From Corbicula japonica (taxonomy: Eukaryota; Mollusca; Bivalvia; Venerida; Cyrenidae): a stretch of 64,000 nt of DNA. Position numbers and translations under genes: made by a program. Position 1 is the first letter of the stretch. Every line of letters begins with the position of its first letter. Below the pieces are notes generated by a model. The model was given only the letters and a program-made list of their open reading frames with translations, made no database searches and was not told the origin of the DNA. Below, piece by piece: positions 50,601-57,948 of this stretch. The stretch is from the NCBI GenBank assembly GCA_038501625.1, contig JAZAYU010000086.1:1240001-1304000 (forward strand), written 5' to 3'.

Positions 50601-53600
50601 TTGCTTTCCTGTGAATTAAAGACCTTCTCAGTAAATTAAATGTAATAGTCCACTGTAATAAAACAGTAAATTCACTTTTTTAATTTGTACTATTATACCT
50701 CCATTATTACCCAGATTCAAACATTAAGAAAATGGGTTTCAGTTCCAGTACATGACGCCATGCTAACATCTTAAATTAACACATGTGGCAATATCTTGTA
50801 AAAATGTTCTGTCTAAACAACACAATTACAGTGAAACCCCTCTATAACGGACACCTAAAGGACTGAGGGAAAGTGTCCTTAATAGAAGGTTGTCCTTAAT
50901 TGTGGGTTTAAATCAAGAATAAGAGGTCATGTCTGTTCTTTAAAAAATCGCCCATAATACCGGTGTGCCAGTAATATCATGTGTCCGTAATGACGGTTTT
51001 TACCTTTTTAAAAGGTAAACTGTATTTTAAGATGGTTAAAATGGTTTAGTTTTTAAATATTGATTTTCCTTTATGTTTACAAATCATGCACTAAACCAAT
51101 TTAAGTAAAGAGTAAAAATAAAGAATTTATACAGTTTATCCCTTTATTGCATAGATAAGACTTTTATGGCCTGGATGGACAGTGTAGATCCATATCAGCT
51201 AACACATCTGTGCCATTTTAAAAGGATGAACACTGTTTAATTCATAAGGTTATTTCTGACAAGGAAGCAAGGATGTGCACGCTGATCTGGATCTACACTG
51301 TCTGCACATGCAATAAAACCCATATATACTATATAGTAAATGTAGTAACAGGTTATTCTTTACCTGGATTCCGAGATTGGTTAACTGTCGTGCAGCACTC
51401 AAACCAGCCAGGCCAGCTCCAACTATTATCACAGGATGCTAAAACAATGACCAACCTGTAAGTTCTAAGCACAGCATTTGTCACATTTACAATGTAGGAC
51501 CAGAGAGACTCAAATCTGCCTGCAATCTGTGCTCAATGTTATAAAACTGGGCATGGAAACCAGTCTCAAATCTCAAGAATCTGATTGGCTGAAATGGTGC
51601 CAGTCGCCATTTGAGTCAATCGTAACCTTGAGAGTTGGGACTGGTTCCCAATCTCAGCTTTATAACCTTCAGCCCTGATCTGGTTCTACACTGTCCACTA
51701 TTTATTCTATTGTCTGCAATTTATACGATATTTAAACACTTAGAATGACAACATTTAATTTGAATACAAACTGACATTAGCTATCCAATGTCTTGACCCT
51801 TTTCTCCATATATACAGGGTCTATTTCATGTGCTAACAGTGTTGATCCAGATCAGCTGGCACATCCGTTTCATCTGACCTTGACCTGCATTGCTGATCAA
51901 GAGTTGCACTGTTTGCTTGTAGATACATTAAGATATTTCTGGCCAAGAAGTAAACAGTGCTTGGATGTGCCAGCTGATCTGGAACTACACTAGTTATACA
52001 CCCGATAAAACACACAAAGATGGAGTAGTAAGTTAGACATAAGAGCTAAACCTGTGCTTTGAGATAAAAAATCAACAAAATATTACTTCTCAACTATGGC
52101 TTATTGTACAAATTTTACAGCAATAAATTAATCATTCATGTTTTTACAGTGTATCATATCGATGAACCTACTGAAAATATGTCTGACTTAAGTATGTAAA
52201 TTAATTGATTTGTATGATCAGTGATGAAAAAAAAAGCAGAATCAATTAAAAAAAATTTCAGTCGATTCCAACCTCAAATATTTACCTTTTGAATGTTGCT
52301 ATCTACTGGGGTGATGTACTCTACTTCTTTTGGCACCTCTGTGATCCCGAAGTTTACGTAGCCTTACGTCGCAGGAATTGCATGGCTAGGCGCTGTCGCC
52401 GTGACGGTGCGGGTTCGCTCCCAGCTAGAGACACTATCATTTCAATGTCAGGTAGAGCAGCAGACGATCAACATGTATCGTCAGCCATACCCGAGACAGA
52501 CCGCGCATTATAATGTAGTTCATGCAGCGTTCACGTGTCACCCAGTTCTATGAAAACAGAAAAATCGAATTAATGGTGTTAGTTTTCAGGAGGTAAAAAT
52601 CTCATTGCTGCCAATTATAGTGTGCTCTTTACTACTTAAGTACTTGATTTTACTTCACTGACATGTGTCCATTCATTAGCAACAGACATTATCTATTTAC
52701 ATGTAAATTATGACCATTTTCCAGTACCCTTTACTGATATTTACGGGTCTTATTGCATATTCTAGCACCAAAACATCAAACTGTTAGCAGCAACATACTG
52801 ATAAAATTATTCTTAATTTGATATACTTTTTGACAATTTCCAAAATTACCCATATTTATTAGTGAATTTTCCCAATTTTACCAGCTGCCTTTTCCAAAAT
52901 ACACACATAAAAGCCTTGTACATTACCTTAACATTCAGGTTCCATAGGACCAGTATTGTGTTTCTAACTATGACATGTATGAGGTAGTATTTAACAAAAA
53001 TTCCCCGAAACTCGGGAAAGTACGTCTGTTCATCTTCCGAGAGATGGTCTGGAGGTAGAGACATTGCCATGTTGTCTTCTGCAAACGAGAAGGGCTGTAA
53101 GAACTCTCGCACTTCTGAAAATACATCAATATATTCAATGAAAACTCCATAGAGTAATGTAAAACTTTAATGTAAGGTATGAAATAATAAGCTCTGAGAT
53201 TAAGAACCAATTCCCATGATTATAAAACTAAATCTGAAAACCATTCTCAAATCTCAAGGATCTTGTTGAGGAATTTAACTTTCAAAATTTTATACAACAA
53301 AACTTCTTCGTAATTAGAAATGGCATTCAACAGTTTACTTTAAGCATATTATTATTATTTTCTTACCCACAATGCCTTCTTCATATTTATGTACTGATGT
53401 ATCAGAAGGACTGATACCGACAATGTCTTGAAAGTATTCCCTCACATAAGGAGCATATATAGAGTTCTTCACAAACTGTGCAACAACTATGTGGTACGGC
53501 CAGACATAAGGTTCCTTTGCCATGGCAATTCTCTGAAATAGAGCAAGTGGATTTAGGGGTTAACTACAAAAACAGGATTTTTAAAGTTTTCATTCTACCC

Positions 53601-54400
53601 TTGATATAACTAAAACAGGATTTGATTTGCTTACATTCAGACTCAGTTTTTATATTGTATCATTTTATTTAGTAAGGGTTTAAATTTTGTGCATTTCAGG
53701 CTAGGGTAAAAGTGTGAATTCCAATTCCAGTTAAATTTTACCATGTAACTATTATGTCTCCATTTCAATTGTGTGAGTTTAGTCCCTGCCAAAATAATGT
53801 ATTATTTTTCAGTTTTGCATGAAAAAAATGTGTCCCCTATGAAATTAAATTATTATCACAATATGTCCATTTTGCATACTTAAGTATCCAACTTTTCAAC
53901 AAGTGAACAGCACTCACATTTATGATCTTCCAGCTGTGAAATATTGAATAAGTTTATTGGAGAGGGGATATAATCTTACATCATTCTGTTGCTATGTTGA
54001 CCAAAGTCGAGCGTTAGATATACTGTATGTTGTGGACATCAATCAACTGAAATTTCATCTACATTCCTAATAGCCATGAGAAAACATGATTAAAGCTAAA
54101 TGAACCCTTTCCTCCATATACACGCATTTTTCCGCACGTGCAACAAATGTAGATCAAGATCAGCCGGCACATCCGTGCGGTCTGATCAGGATCTGCACTG
54201 GTTGCATTTTGGTCAGAAATAACCTGACAAATCAAAATCGAACAGTTTAGATCCTGATCAGATGGCACTGATGTGATGGCTGATCAAGATCTAAACTGTT
54301 TGCCCATGCAATTAAGGTGTATCTAAGGAGAAAAGGGATAAGTCAGTGTGATACTTACATAATCTTCTGGTGTGTTACAGGCATCATCTTGTGTCTGATT
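29590..54400 (-). CDS. kdm1b: LSD2/KDM1B-like histone lysine demethylase, copy B (5'-incomplete, SWIRM exon broken)
   Basis: Known family role: a nuclear FAD-dependent amine oxidase that removes methyl groups from H3K4me1/2. Fifteen exons are read on the minus strand, 5' to 3': 54359-54400, 53367-53532, 52927-53114, 52286-52547, 51364-51438, 50180-50308, 49222-49387, 47390-47448, 46445-46645, 45210-45284, 43989-44096, 35660-35782, 32307-32429, 30492-30644, 29590-29688. All have AG acceptors and GT donors, and phases agree across every junction. Motifs in order: end of CW finger (DACNTPED), SWIRM (FPEF..RNTILVLW), VGAGLAGLSAARQL, EAADRIGGR, NLEYACGSNL, the flavin-contacting lysine of VEK/VLLQF, FFAGE, GAYMSGIREA-type end. 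No LSD1 tower insertion is visible, as in LSD2. The N-terminal C4H2C2 finger and most of the CW domain were not found between 54,401 and the copy C gene. The SWIRM exon has an in-frame stop. Probably a partial duplicate; the identity of the family is confident, function is not. Confidence 0.85.
30071..30302. mobile_element. TTAA-flanked double-palindrome MITE (unexpanded homologue of the satellite)
   Basis: Bounded by TTAA on both sides, with ACTTTACTCCATATATAC at the left and GTATGGAGTAAAAGG at the right (terminal inverted repeats). The internal left arm is the single-copy founder-like version of the 63-bp satellite unit. Confidence 0.7.
30492..30644 (-). CDS. kdm1b: KDM1B copy B exon: FFAGE motif
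   Basis: 51 codons, DVPLPTKYYVSRWYKMEHVG to DLNNKIFFAGE. The PTKY..RW and FFAGE blocks match the C-terminal FAD-contacting part of LSD2. Confidence 0.92.
30990..32219. mobile_element. Pearl-like element with about seven core units and terminal hairpin
   Basis: Left end AAATACCCCCACATGTATG. Units of about 145 bp carry TTTTTAGTAACAGTGACCTT and AGGCCCCAAAGTCGAACTTG. There is a GACCGACC run at about 32140-32172. A near-perfect terminal hairpin, TATACCCCCTCAAAC-TTC-GTTTGTGGGGGTATA, ends at 32219. Unit A has the uninterrupted sequence near 5963. Confidence 0.75.
32307..32429 (-). CDS. kdm1b: KDM1B copy B exon (DDQAMLATYIS)
   Basis: 41 codons, DDQAMLATYISSDAVEVL to DTLKAVFPKQ, matching LSD2 HSVLMSVIAGEAV..MATLRELFKEQ. 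GTTGGT donor. Confidence 0.88.
32608..33570. mobile_element. Pearl-like element, four core units, nested in a MITE
   Basis: Left hairpin GGGCCATGATGGCCC followed by TCGCTCACCTGAG; right hairpin GAGCACTTCGTGCTC followed by AGGTGAGC. Core units of about 166 bp start near 32726, 32894, 33050 and 33218. A GGACGGACGGATGACGG run lies before the right end. Flanked by TAATAAA (32601-32607, 33571-33577). Confidence 0.75.
33664..34343. mobile_element. 680-bp MITE with TA target site and internal GGCGCGAACG repeats
   Basis: Terminal inverted repeats TACCGTATACCCCCGTTTTA and TAAAACGGGGGTATACGGTA, flanked by TA on both sides. Inside are three direct repeats around AAATCGGCGCGAACGTAAGA and TTCGGCGCCGATCT. 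Unit A has the empty site (GTGTATATATGG near 6440). Confidence 0.8.
34981..35155. mobile_element. Remnant of the pearl-like element, one core unit
   Basis: Homologue of the last core unit and the ACGG run of 7236-8303 (GGACGGACGGATGG). The left end and the other cores are missing. Confidence 0.6.
35660..35782 (-). CDS. kdm1b: KDM1B copy B exon (FPTNFW...GLFDVFYD)
   Basis: 41 codons: VLLQFPTNFWSQTIKGTTMF, then GLFDVFYDVSQ, matching LSD2 IALQFPYRFW..GLFAVFYDMD. Separated from the previous exon by an 8.2-kb intron that holds the nested TRIM-like gene on the other strand. Confidence 0.9.
36166..37148. mobile_element. 983-bp MITE, TTGGGACA repeats, TA target site
   Basis: Ends TACCGTAATCACCCTAAGTA and TTTAAGGTGATTACGGTA, flanked by TA. 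The outer parts contain ATTTTGGGACAC repeats in both orientations. The homologous site in unit A, near 9330, reads CCTACATT with no insertion. Confidence 0.8.
37766..37920. repeat. Long foldback palindrome with GGAGTCCTTCGGACTCC centre
   Basis: Arms of about 73 bp, AATTTCGTGTTTGATAAG pairing with CTTATCAAACACGAAATT. It sits at the right edge of about 600 bp present only in unit B (37,320-37,920). Confidence 0.85.
39131..40921 (+). CDS. TRIM-like protein, two B-boxes, coiled coil, C-terminal propeller (copy B)
   Basis: Intronless 596-codon paralogue of the gene at 10608, with all B-box Cys/His ligands kept (CEPC..CKDC..CAQC, and CTLH..CETC..CTIC). It has the same coiled coil and propeller (IALSPDGQTIYVTDN, NPWGITVDKHGYVYV). 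It is 12 residues longer because a 36-bp segment in the linker between coiled coil and propeller is duplicated (40022-40093, RSTTKVGR / RSTTEVGR). Similarity to copy A extends several hundred bases upstream, including the AAAATGGCG start context, showing that it was copied with the whole unit rather than retroposed separately. Nested in the KDM1B copy B intron 35783-43988. No RING domain, so the effector activity is unclear. Confidence 0.93.
   Translation: MAKSGEYSQSVLGASDEINDIYCEPCHRDGTVAIAEGYCKDCPDYLCAQCYKSHRRNRGLANHVLLDKDSMPTAPVSIRTVLDICKEKCTLHSDKVIELFCETCDKLGCTICITLDHRQCRNVKHIPDIVKDLKNSQEYTAFYEHIKSTTDSLSEFEQKMQANATSNYDMQKLAKQELKRQRAEVNKFFDELERKMDDQILMMENRNKDALKAASDTLKPMKKELDQIKNDIESKKSGQNCELFISMKKSKEKMRTLDDQFNKVQEELTIQHYTMLPSEQIQAMMRTVTEICRISTARSTTKVGRTPTERSTTEVGRILATRTTAEVCTASLQAVIDIKTNKDKTEPSIFGLTIMHGNYCVVSDYGNKSIKVVDTKSKQVTSEIGIEAMIIWGMTSVSDDQVAASVTLSGYKHQFQFFSVSTSGVIRSTNQVNNVNDYYTGMVHFNGNIYGVRNLNTEIYVLSMTGKIIRTIKTDDKGADMFRSLERIALSPDGQTIYVTDNLKQSVTSLTLDGKVKAFYTDEDQNNPWGITVDKHGYVYVRSCGTHNIHQLTADLNKVQVLIEDVDGTNITYSSTENKLYVSDKGKINEYSLNYK
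41601..41844. mobile_element. Double-palindrome MITE
   Basis: TTATCCCTTTCCTGTATAGT to ACAGGAAAGGGTTAA. The left arm is GTGTAGATCCAGATCAGCCG with GATCAGGATCTGCACTGGTC; the right arm is AGTTTAGATCCTGATCAGAT with GATCTGGATCTAAACTGTTC. It is one of the cleanest copies for seeing the two-hairpin plan. Confidence 0.75.
41975..42700. mobile_element. Pearl-like array, about 115-130-bp units
   Basis: About five units with ATCAATAGGGTTCTTCTACT, ATGAAGTTTGAAGGCTCTGG and TTATTGAGCGGAAACGG. It ends with a GACAGACGGATAGACAGACA run and no clear terminal hairpin. Absent at the homologous place in unit A (near 14000). Confidence 0.65.
42025..42037 (-). promoter_or_regulatory. Perfect DR1 nuclear-receptor motif within a repeat
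   Basis: TGACCTTTGACCT, the reverse complement of AGGTCAAAGGTCA, a consensus RXR-heterodimer/HNF4 site. A near copy, TGACCTTTGACCC, lies near 42,278. Whether any factor binds it is unknown. Confidence 0.4.
42701..43988. other. Intron sequence, unit B, no gene
   Basis: The left part is homologous to unit A 14,030-14,540. At 43,630-43,720 an ACGG run (GAACGGATGGACGGACGACC) abuts an end-like GAGGGCAAATTGGCCC...GCTCACCTGA, which looks like two pearl-type ends side by side. Confidence 0.4.
43989..44096 (-). CDS. kdm1b: KDM1B copy B exon ending in the conserved flavin-site Lys
   Basis: 36 codons, VIITVSLKVLKDEKIKF to LGCGSVEK, equivalent to LSD2 VLVTVPLALL..LGAGIIEK. The last residue matches the active-site lysine that holds a water near the flavin. 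Confidence 0.85.
45210..45284 (-). CDS. kdm1b: KDM1B copy B exon (VNSVEYGENV)
   Basis: 25 codons, VNSVEYGENVIKVGC to KLQASQ, equivalent to LSD2 IDYSGDEVQVTTTDG. CAG acceptor, GTAACC donor, phase 0. Confidence 0.8.
45326..45464. repeat. Long foldback palindrome, same centre, different arms
   Basis: Arms of about 65 bp, TTATTTACTTATTAGCTGGG pairing with CCCAGCTAATAAGTAAATAA. The centre is CGAGGCGATAGCCGAGG. Directly followed by a second inverted pair at 45467-45666. Confidence 0.85.
45467..45666. mobile_element. About 200-bp MITE, TTTATTACATGAACTATAAA ends
   Basis: 23-bp inverted ends (TTTATTACATGAACTATAAA and TTTATAGTTCATGTAATAAA); the left end is repeated once more at about 45505-45530. Confidence 0.6.
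46164..46332. repeat. Long foldback palindrome, same centre, different arms
   Basis: Arms of about 80 bp, TGATCATTTTATACTGAAAT pairing with ATTTCAGTATAAAATGATCA, continuing out to ATAAATAG/CTATTTAT. The centre is CGAGGCTTTTGCCGAG. Confidence 0.85.
46445..46645 (-). CDS. kdm1b: KDM1B copy B exon: NLEYACGSNL block
   Basis: 67 codons: LEENLLRFHRSNLEYACGSN, then WDQNEEYPQFHG and KLAEGLNIVTKTQ. This is one of the most conserved LSD2 segments, part of the substrate cavity. Intact, GTAAAA donor. Confidence 0.92.
46790..47100. mobile_element. Unidentified insertion of about 310 bp, unit B only
   Basis: Unit A is continuous here (near 21465), so this is an insertion. It carries an 88-codon open frame (MATSSIHSLPTQPKSREEKR...) that I do not recognise. 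No terminal repeats are visible. Confidence 0.45.
47390..47448 (-). CDS. kdm1b: KDM1B copy B exon: short substrate-domain exon
   Basis: 59 bases encoding RFTDLHNQFKDESGIKFTK, matching the LSD2 YKAFIKESGIQFS stretch. Phase 1 entry, phase 0 exit. Confidence 0.8.
48015..48291 (+). mobile_element. tRNA-derived SINE
   Basis: The head resembles tRNA-Pro: CTGGCCTAGTGGTAAAGGC (A box), an anticodon-loop-like CTTGGGA and AAGGTTTGAATCCCACC (B box). A body of about 200 bp follows, with an AT-rich tail AATAAACAAACACTTTAC. The homologous position in unit A, near 22455, has no insertion. Confidence 0.75.
48655..48722. repeat. Foldback palindrome, 30-bp arms
   Basis: TTTTATCGCATAATTGCCC pairs with GGGCAATTATGCGATAAAA around TCCACGTGTG. 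It lies within unit-B-only sequence (about 48,320-48,780). Confidence 0.8.
49222..49387 (-). CDS. kdm1b: KDM1B copy B exon: TIDKRM helix
   Basis: Encodes TDLKVKELSDSCVL to DDTIDKRMQFHFEAML and KDISLE, matching LSD2 PTIDKRMDFHFNALLD. LSD1 carries its tower near here; none is seen. Ends in phase 1. Confidence 0.88.
50038..50221 (-). repeat. 46-bp tandem repeat of an exon end plus splice donor, four copies
   Basis: Period 46 with starts at 50038, 50084, 50130 and 50176. Each unit contains, on the minus strand, CAATCCCATYAYAGTATT, then ATGCAAGCAG and a GTAGG (one GTACG) donor. The unit farthest right is the genuine end of the KDM1B GGR exon. Confidence 0.9.
50180..50308 (-). CDS. kdm1b: KDM1B copy B exon: GGR motif of the FAD domain
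   Basis: Encodes VTVIEAADRIGGRAVDEEG then CNNPITVLCKQ. The acidic E and the GGR motif bind FAD. The segment equivalent to LSD2 GRGAQIVNGC reads TCQSHVVVGSC, so the usual G-A-Q is replaced. The donor end of this exon is tandemly repeated downstream (50038-50221). Confidence 0.88.
50309..51363. other. Intron of copy B
   Basis: No coding signal. It holds a short stretch with TATAACGGACACCTAAAGGA near 50,850 and a MITE at about 51,135-51,330. Confidence 0.4.
51364..51438 (-). CDS. kdm1b: KDM1B copy B exon: FAD-binding Rossmann motif
   Basis: Encodes HPVIIVGAGLAGLSAARQL then TNLGIQ: the GxGxxG dinucleotide-binding fold of flavin amine oxidases. Phase 0 both sides. Confidence 0.9.
51535..51669. 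mobile_element. Foldback MITE, same family
   Basis: ATAAAACTGGGCATGGAAAC near the left and CCCAATCTCAGCTTTATAAC near the right, with CTGATTGGCTGAAATGG in the middle. Degenerate relatives lie at 8793-8880, 35817-35925, 46330-46415 and 53212-53270. Confidence 0.65.
52286..52547 (-). pseudogene. kdm1b: KDM1B copy B exon: rest of SWIRM, interrupted
   Basis: The 5' part (52440-52547) encodes NWVTRERCMNYIIMRGLSRV to LLYLTLK, matching the LSD2 CIPHIIVRGL block. The 3' part (52286-52363) encodes GYVNFGITEVPKEVEYITP to NIQK. Between them lie 76 bases that open with TGA in frame and have no GT donor after the lysine codon, so ordinary splicing does not remove them. Without these bases the frame is continuous (K-G-Y-V-N). 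Confidence 0.75.
52364..52439 (+). mobile_element. 76-bp tRNA-like insert inside the SWIRM exon
   Basis: On the plus strand it contains TGGCTAGGCGCTGTCG and then GCGGGTTCGCTCCC, close to an RNA polymerase III B box (GGTTCGANTCC). It has a possible stem GGCG..CGCC before it. It may be the head of a tRNA-derived SINE or a tRNA-like fragment. No clear target-site duplication is seen; ACGTAA occurs twice at one edge. Confidence 0.4.
52927..53114 (-). CDS. kdm1b: KDM1B copy B exon: start of SWIRM domain
   Basis: Encodes VREFLQPFSFAEDN to YFPEFRGIFVKYY and VRNTILVLWNLNVK. The FPEF and RN.IL.LW blocks match the LSD2 SWIRM region. Phase 1 entry joins correctly to the previous exon; GTAATG donor. Confidence 0.8.
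53367..53532 (-). CDS. kdm1b: KDM1B copy B exon: linker after CW finger
   Basis: Encodes RIAMAKEPYVWPYH through DIVGISPSDTSVHKYEEGIV, matching the LSD2 segment after the CW finger (YYPDCVGMSPS-like). TTTCAG acceptor, GTAAGA donor; ends in phase 1. Confidence 0.75.
54103..54340. mobile_element. Double-palindrome MITE
   Basis: GAACCCTTTCCTCCATATAC at the left and TAAGGAGAAAAGGGATA at the right, with the usual GATCAGCCGGCACATCC and TGATCAGATGGCAC arms. Lies just downstream of the first visible KDM1B exon. Confidence 0.7.
54359..54400 (-). CDS. kdm1b: KDM1B copy B exon 1 seen: end of CW zinc finger
   Basis: Encodes NQTQDDACNTPEDY, flanked by TTTTAG acceptor and GTAAGT donor, phase 0 on both sides. 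It aligns with the last Cys of the CW finger of LSD2 (a DHCSLPEDL-like segment). It starts with an acceptor, so earlier exons must have existed. Confidence 0.7.
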
Positions 54401-55179
54401 CTAAAACAATCAATGAAGCAACAATGTGAATACATGTAAATATTCTAGGTTTTAAGTTGATATTTCAAGTAGTTTCAAAATTATGGAACAAAAATGCATA
54501 ATTATCTTGTTTTACAGATGCCAATGCATACACTAACACTCCGGTGATTAGGATAGCTTCCATATTTTTCAAATAGTCTCGCTAACAATGATTAACTTTC
54601 ACTATAACTCCTATAAAAGACTGTAACATTTCTAATTGTATTGCATCTTACTCGTATGTTCTATTAATTAAATTTTTTTAATTAAACATGTTAAATGTCC
54701 ACTAAACTCTCTGGAGCAGTCACCTGAAATGGCAGTAGTCAGTGAAACTATAAGGGAGGTAACCCATGCAGAAAGTCTGGAATCCACAATGAACAAACAT
54801 CTTTCAACCCTTCCTCTTAGTTTATGGCATGGGCAAAGAGTGTAGATCCAGATCAGCTGGCACATCCATGCCGTCAGCATCTAGACTGTTTGCTTTTTAA
54901 TTTAGTATGTTCATTAGGTTGTTTCTGATAAAAAGTGAACAGTGTAGATCCTGATCAGACAGCACAGACATGTCAGCTGATATGGATCTACACTGGTCGA
55001 AAAAACGCAAAAAAACACATATATACAGAATAACAGGTTAACACAGGTTATAGTTATAATGTTAGCTTGATTCAAAACTTTAAATAAAGGCTGAACTGAG
55101 GGTATTTACAAGAGGATACAAATACCAATATCAGCAAAAGACCACCCATTGATGTATTGAATATATGTCATCTGTAACA

Positions 55180-55411
55180 AAACCCTTTCCTCATTATAAA
55201 CACTTTTTTACGCATGTGCAACAAGTGTAGATCTAAATCAGCTGGCGCATCCATGCCGTCTAATCAGGATCTGCACTGGTCGCATTTCGGTCAGAAATAA
55301 CCTAAAGAATGCAAACAGTTTAGATCCTGATCAGACACACATATGTTCCAGCTGATCTTGATCTATACTGTTCGCCCACGTAATAAAGGTGTCTATTGAG
55401 GAAAGGGTTAA
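55180..55411. mobile_element. Double-palindrome MITE (uninterrupted homologue of 23669)
   Basis: AACCCTTTCCTCATTATAAA at the left and GTCTATTGAGGAAAGGGTTA at the right; no SINE inside. Confidence 0.7.
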
Positions 55412-56336
55412 ATAGTTATACATAGTTACAGCACAATTTTAGCTTAAATGTCCAACCTGCAATATTGTTAGCCAGTGCCAATAAAGAGATGGCAAAGAAA
55501 AGAGACACAAGAATAGTGAAAAGTCTGTTTTATTCATAAATTCAAACCAAGACAAAAATGTCTACAAAATGGAAAACAAAACATGTTCATGACAGTATTT
55601 CATTTGTCAATAAACAACAAAGAAAAATCTAATTTTATATTTGTACAAGGAAGTGAAAATGAGAGCTCTGTCCAAGAGAACTGAAAATCATAAGGAAAGT
55701 AGCCAACATTGCTCATGGCACAATTTTCAAAAATCAAAAATGGAGACCAGTCTCTCCATTTATATGCCTTTATGTCACGGGCCAACAATGTAGATCCAGA
55801 TCAGCTGGCACATCCATGCTGTCTGATATTAGGTTATTTCTGATCAAGATACAAACAGTGTAGAGCTGATCAAAAAGCATGGATGTGCCGGCTGATCTAT
55901 ACTGAGAACACATGCATACATATGGAGTAAAGGGTTAACTTCGATTTCATGGATGTAACTGTATAAAATGTCATTCATAGAAATTTTGTAAATGGAACAA
56001 TTTCTTTTTAAATCAAGAAAACATTTATTTAATTGTAATTCTTTGGTAATAATTGCTTTCTTTAAGTTTATCAGAGTACATACAACAGAAATATGCTATT
56101 ATTTTTTATGAGGTATCCATTAATTCCAAGTTTTAAGAATAAAATTACAATTGGGTTATTTTATGTATATGTGCATTTAGCATAAGAAAACAAAGCAATC
56201 TAGCTAGATGACTCATTAAGTAAACCCTTTTCTCCACATGCACAGGTTTTATCGCAGGTGCCACCAGTGTAGATCAAGATCAGCCGGCACATCCGTTCTG
56301 TATGATCTGCACTGTTAACACTTTGGCAGGGCTCTC

Positions 56337-56520
56337 ACTAGAGGAAGACTTGGGAGAAGAGGTCTCCTAAAAGTGACCAGACTTCTGCCTTTTTTGAGCT
56401 ATGGGAGTCATTTTGTATAGACTATATAGGGAAAGAATGCTGTTGACTGCAAACTTTTCCATAATTTGGTAAAATTATGACAAAAATTCTCCCTAAATTG
56501 CAAGTCTGGTGAGATCCCTG
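56337..56520. mobile_element. 184-bp element with CAGGG..CCCTG ends
   Basis: Ends CAGGGCTCTCACTAGA and TCTGGTGAGATCCCTG are inverted copies (13 of 16 positions match). It interrupts a MITE that is continuous in unit A near 25315. Ends resemble hAT elements, but I see no 8-bp target duplication. Confidence 0.55.
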
Positions 56521-56823
56521 ATCAGAAATAATCTAATACATCAAACATGGAACAGTGTAGAACCTTATCAGATGGCAAGGACGTGCCAGCAGATCTGGAT
56601 CTAAACTGTTTGCCCATGCCATAAAGAAATACTATGGAGGAAAAGTATATTGAAAACAACTTTACTACACATGAAATTACAGTAAACTTAGTCTTATTAA
56701 TTACACATACTATTTTATACTTGGAAAATGTTTCTATAAGAAACAACATTTCGTTATATGTATTGACTAACAACACAGGCATCAAAACAACATTCAGAAC
56801 ACAACAGTTACAGAGTGATAAGA

Positions 56824-57006
56824 CAGCTAACCTAGGAGATTTCTGCTTTACCATCTATTTCATATTTACAACTTTTATGACAAACAGCTAACCTAGGAGA
56901 TTTCTGGTTTACCATCTATTTCATATTTACAACTTTTATGACAAACAGCTAACCTAGGAGATTTCTGGTTTACCATCTATTTCATATTTACAACTTTCAT
57001 GACAAA
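56824..57006. repeat. 61-bp tandem triplication
   Basis: Three copies of ACAGCTAACCTAGGAGATTT through ACAACTTTTATGACAA. Unit A has one copy at about 25732-25795. A further duplication of about 137 bp (units near 56,995 and 57,130) follows. Confidence 0.85.
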
Positions 57007-57711
57007 CAGTGTAGATCAGGATTAGCTGGCACATCCATCCCTTCTGATCTGGATCTACACTGCTTGCTTTTAGATTAGGTCATTTTAGACCAAGGTGAGA
57101 CCAGTGTAGCACGTATTATCATTTATGTCATATTTACAACTTTTATGACAAACAGTGTAGATCAAGATCAGCTGGCACATCCATCCCTTCTGATCTGGAT
57201 CTACACTGCTTGCTTTTAGATTAGTTCATTTCAGACCGAGGTGAGACCAGTGTAGATCCAAATCAGATTGCAGGTATGTATTAGCTGATTTGGAGTTGCA
57301 CCACTCGCACATAAAACCGGTATATATGAAGAAAAGGCTTGATTCAGCACTATGAAAATTAAAAAACTTAATACAATGTATGTACACACTTTCAAGTTCC
57401 TTTATCACCTGTCTCATATTTAAACTTTAAAGGTTCTTAGCAAAAAATTGTTATTTAAACTGTAGAAGAACCATATATAATTTAAAAATAATAGCATAAC
57501 TAACGCAGTTAAATTCACTCACATCAGATGCTAAACTCTAATGCACTGGTAAGTCCAAAACTTGTGTGAAATTCTCAACCGTTCAGTCATTTACAATATG
57601 CATTATATAGTGGTACAACTAATGTTTACTACATCTACATTTAGTGGTACAACTAATATTAACCATATCTGAGACATAGCAGTGTTCGACCTTGAACTGT
57701 AAATAGACAGC

Positions 57712-57948
57712 TTAACCATTTCCTCCATAGATACACCTTTATTGTGTGGGTGAACAGTGTAGATCCAGATCAGCTGGCACATCTGTGCATTCTGATCAGG
57801 ATCTGCACTGTTTGCGTTTTGATTCATTATTTCTGACCAAAATGCAACCAGTGCAGATCCTGATCAGACGGAATGGATGTGCTGGTTGATCTGAATCTAC
57901 ACTGGTCGCACATGTGTAAACATGCGTATATATGGAGGAAAGTGTTAA
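57712..57948. mobile_element. TTAA-flanked double-palindrome MITE
   Basis: TTAA on both sides. Contains two internal hairpins: GTGTAGATCCAGATCAGC.. with ..GATCAGGATCTGCACTG, and GTGCAGATCCTGATCAG.. with ..GATCTGAATCTACACTG. The termini are inverted copies of one another. Homologue of 26450-26690. Confidence 0.75.

Noticed and set aside
52364..52439. A true tRNA gene
   Set aside because: The B box is fair, but acceptor and D arms do not pair well and it lies inside a coding exon; called only tRNA-like.
52363..52439. A normal 77-bp intron in the SWIRM exon
   Set aside because: The acceptor AG exists, but there is no GT at the lysine boundary, and the nearest GT leaves an in-frame TGA.
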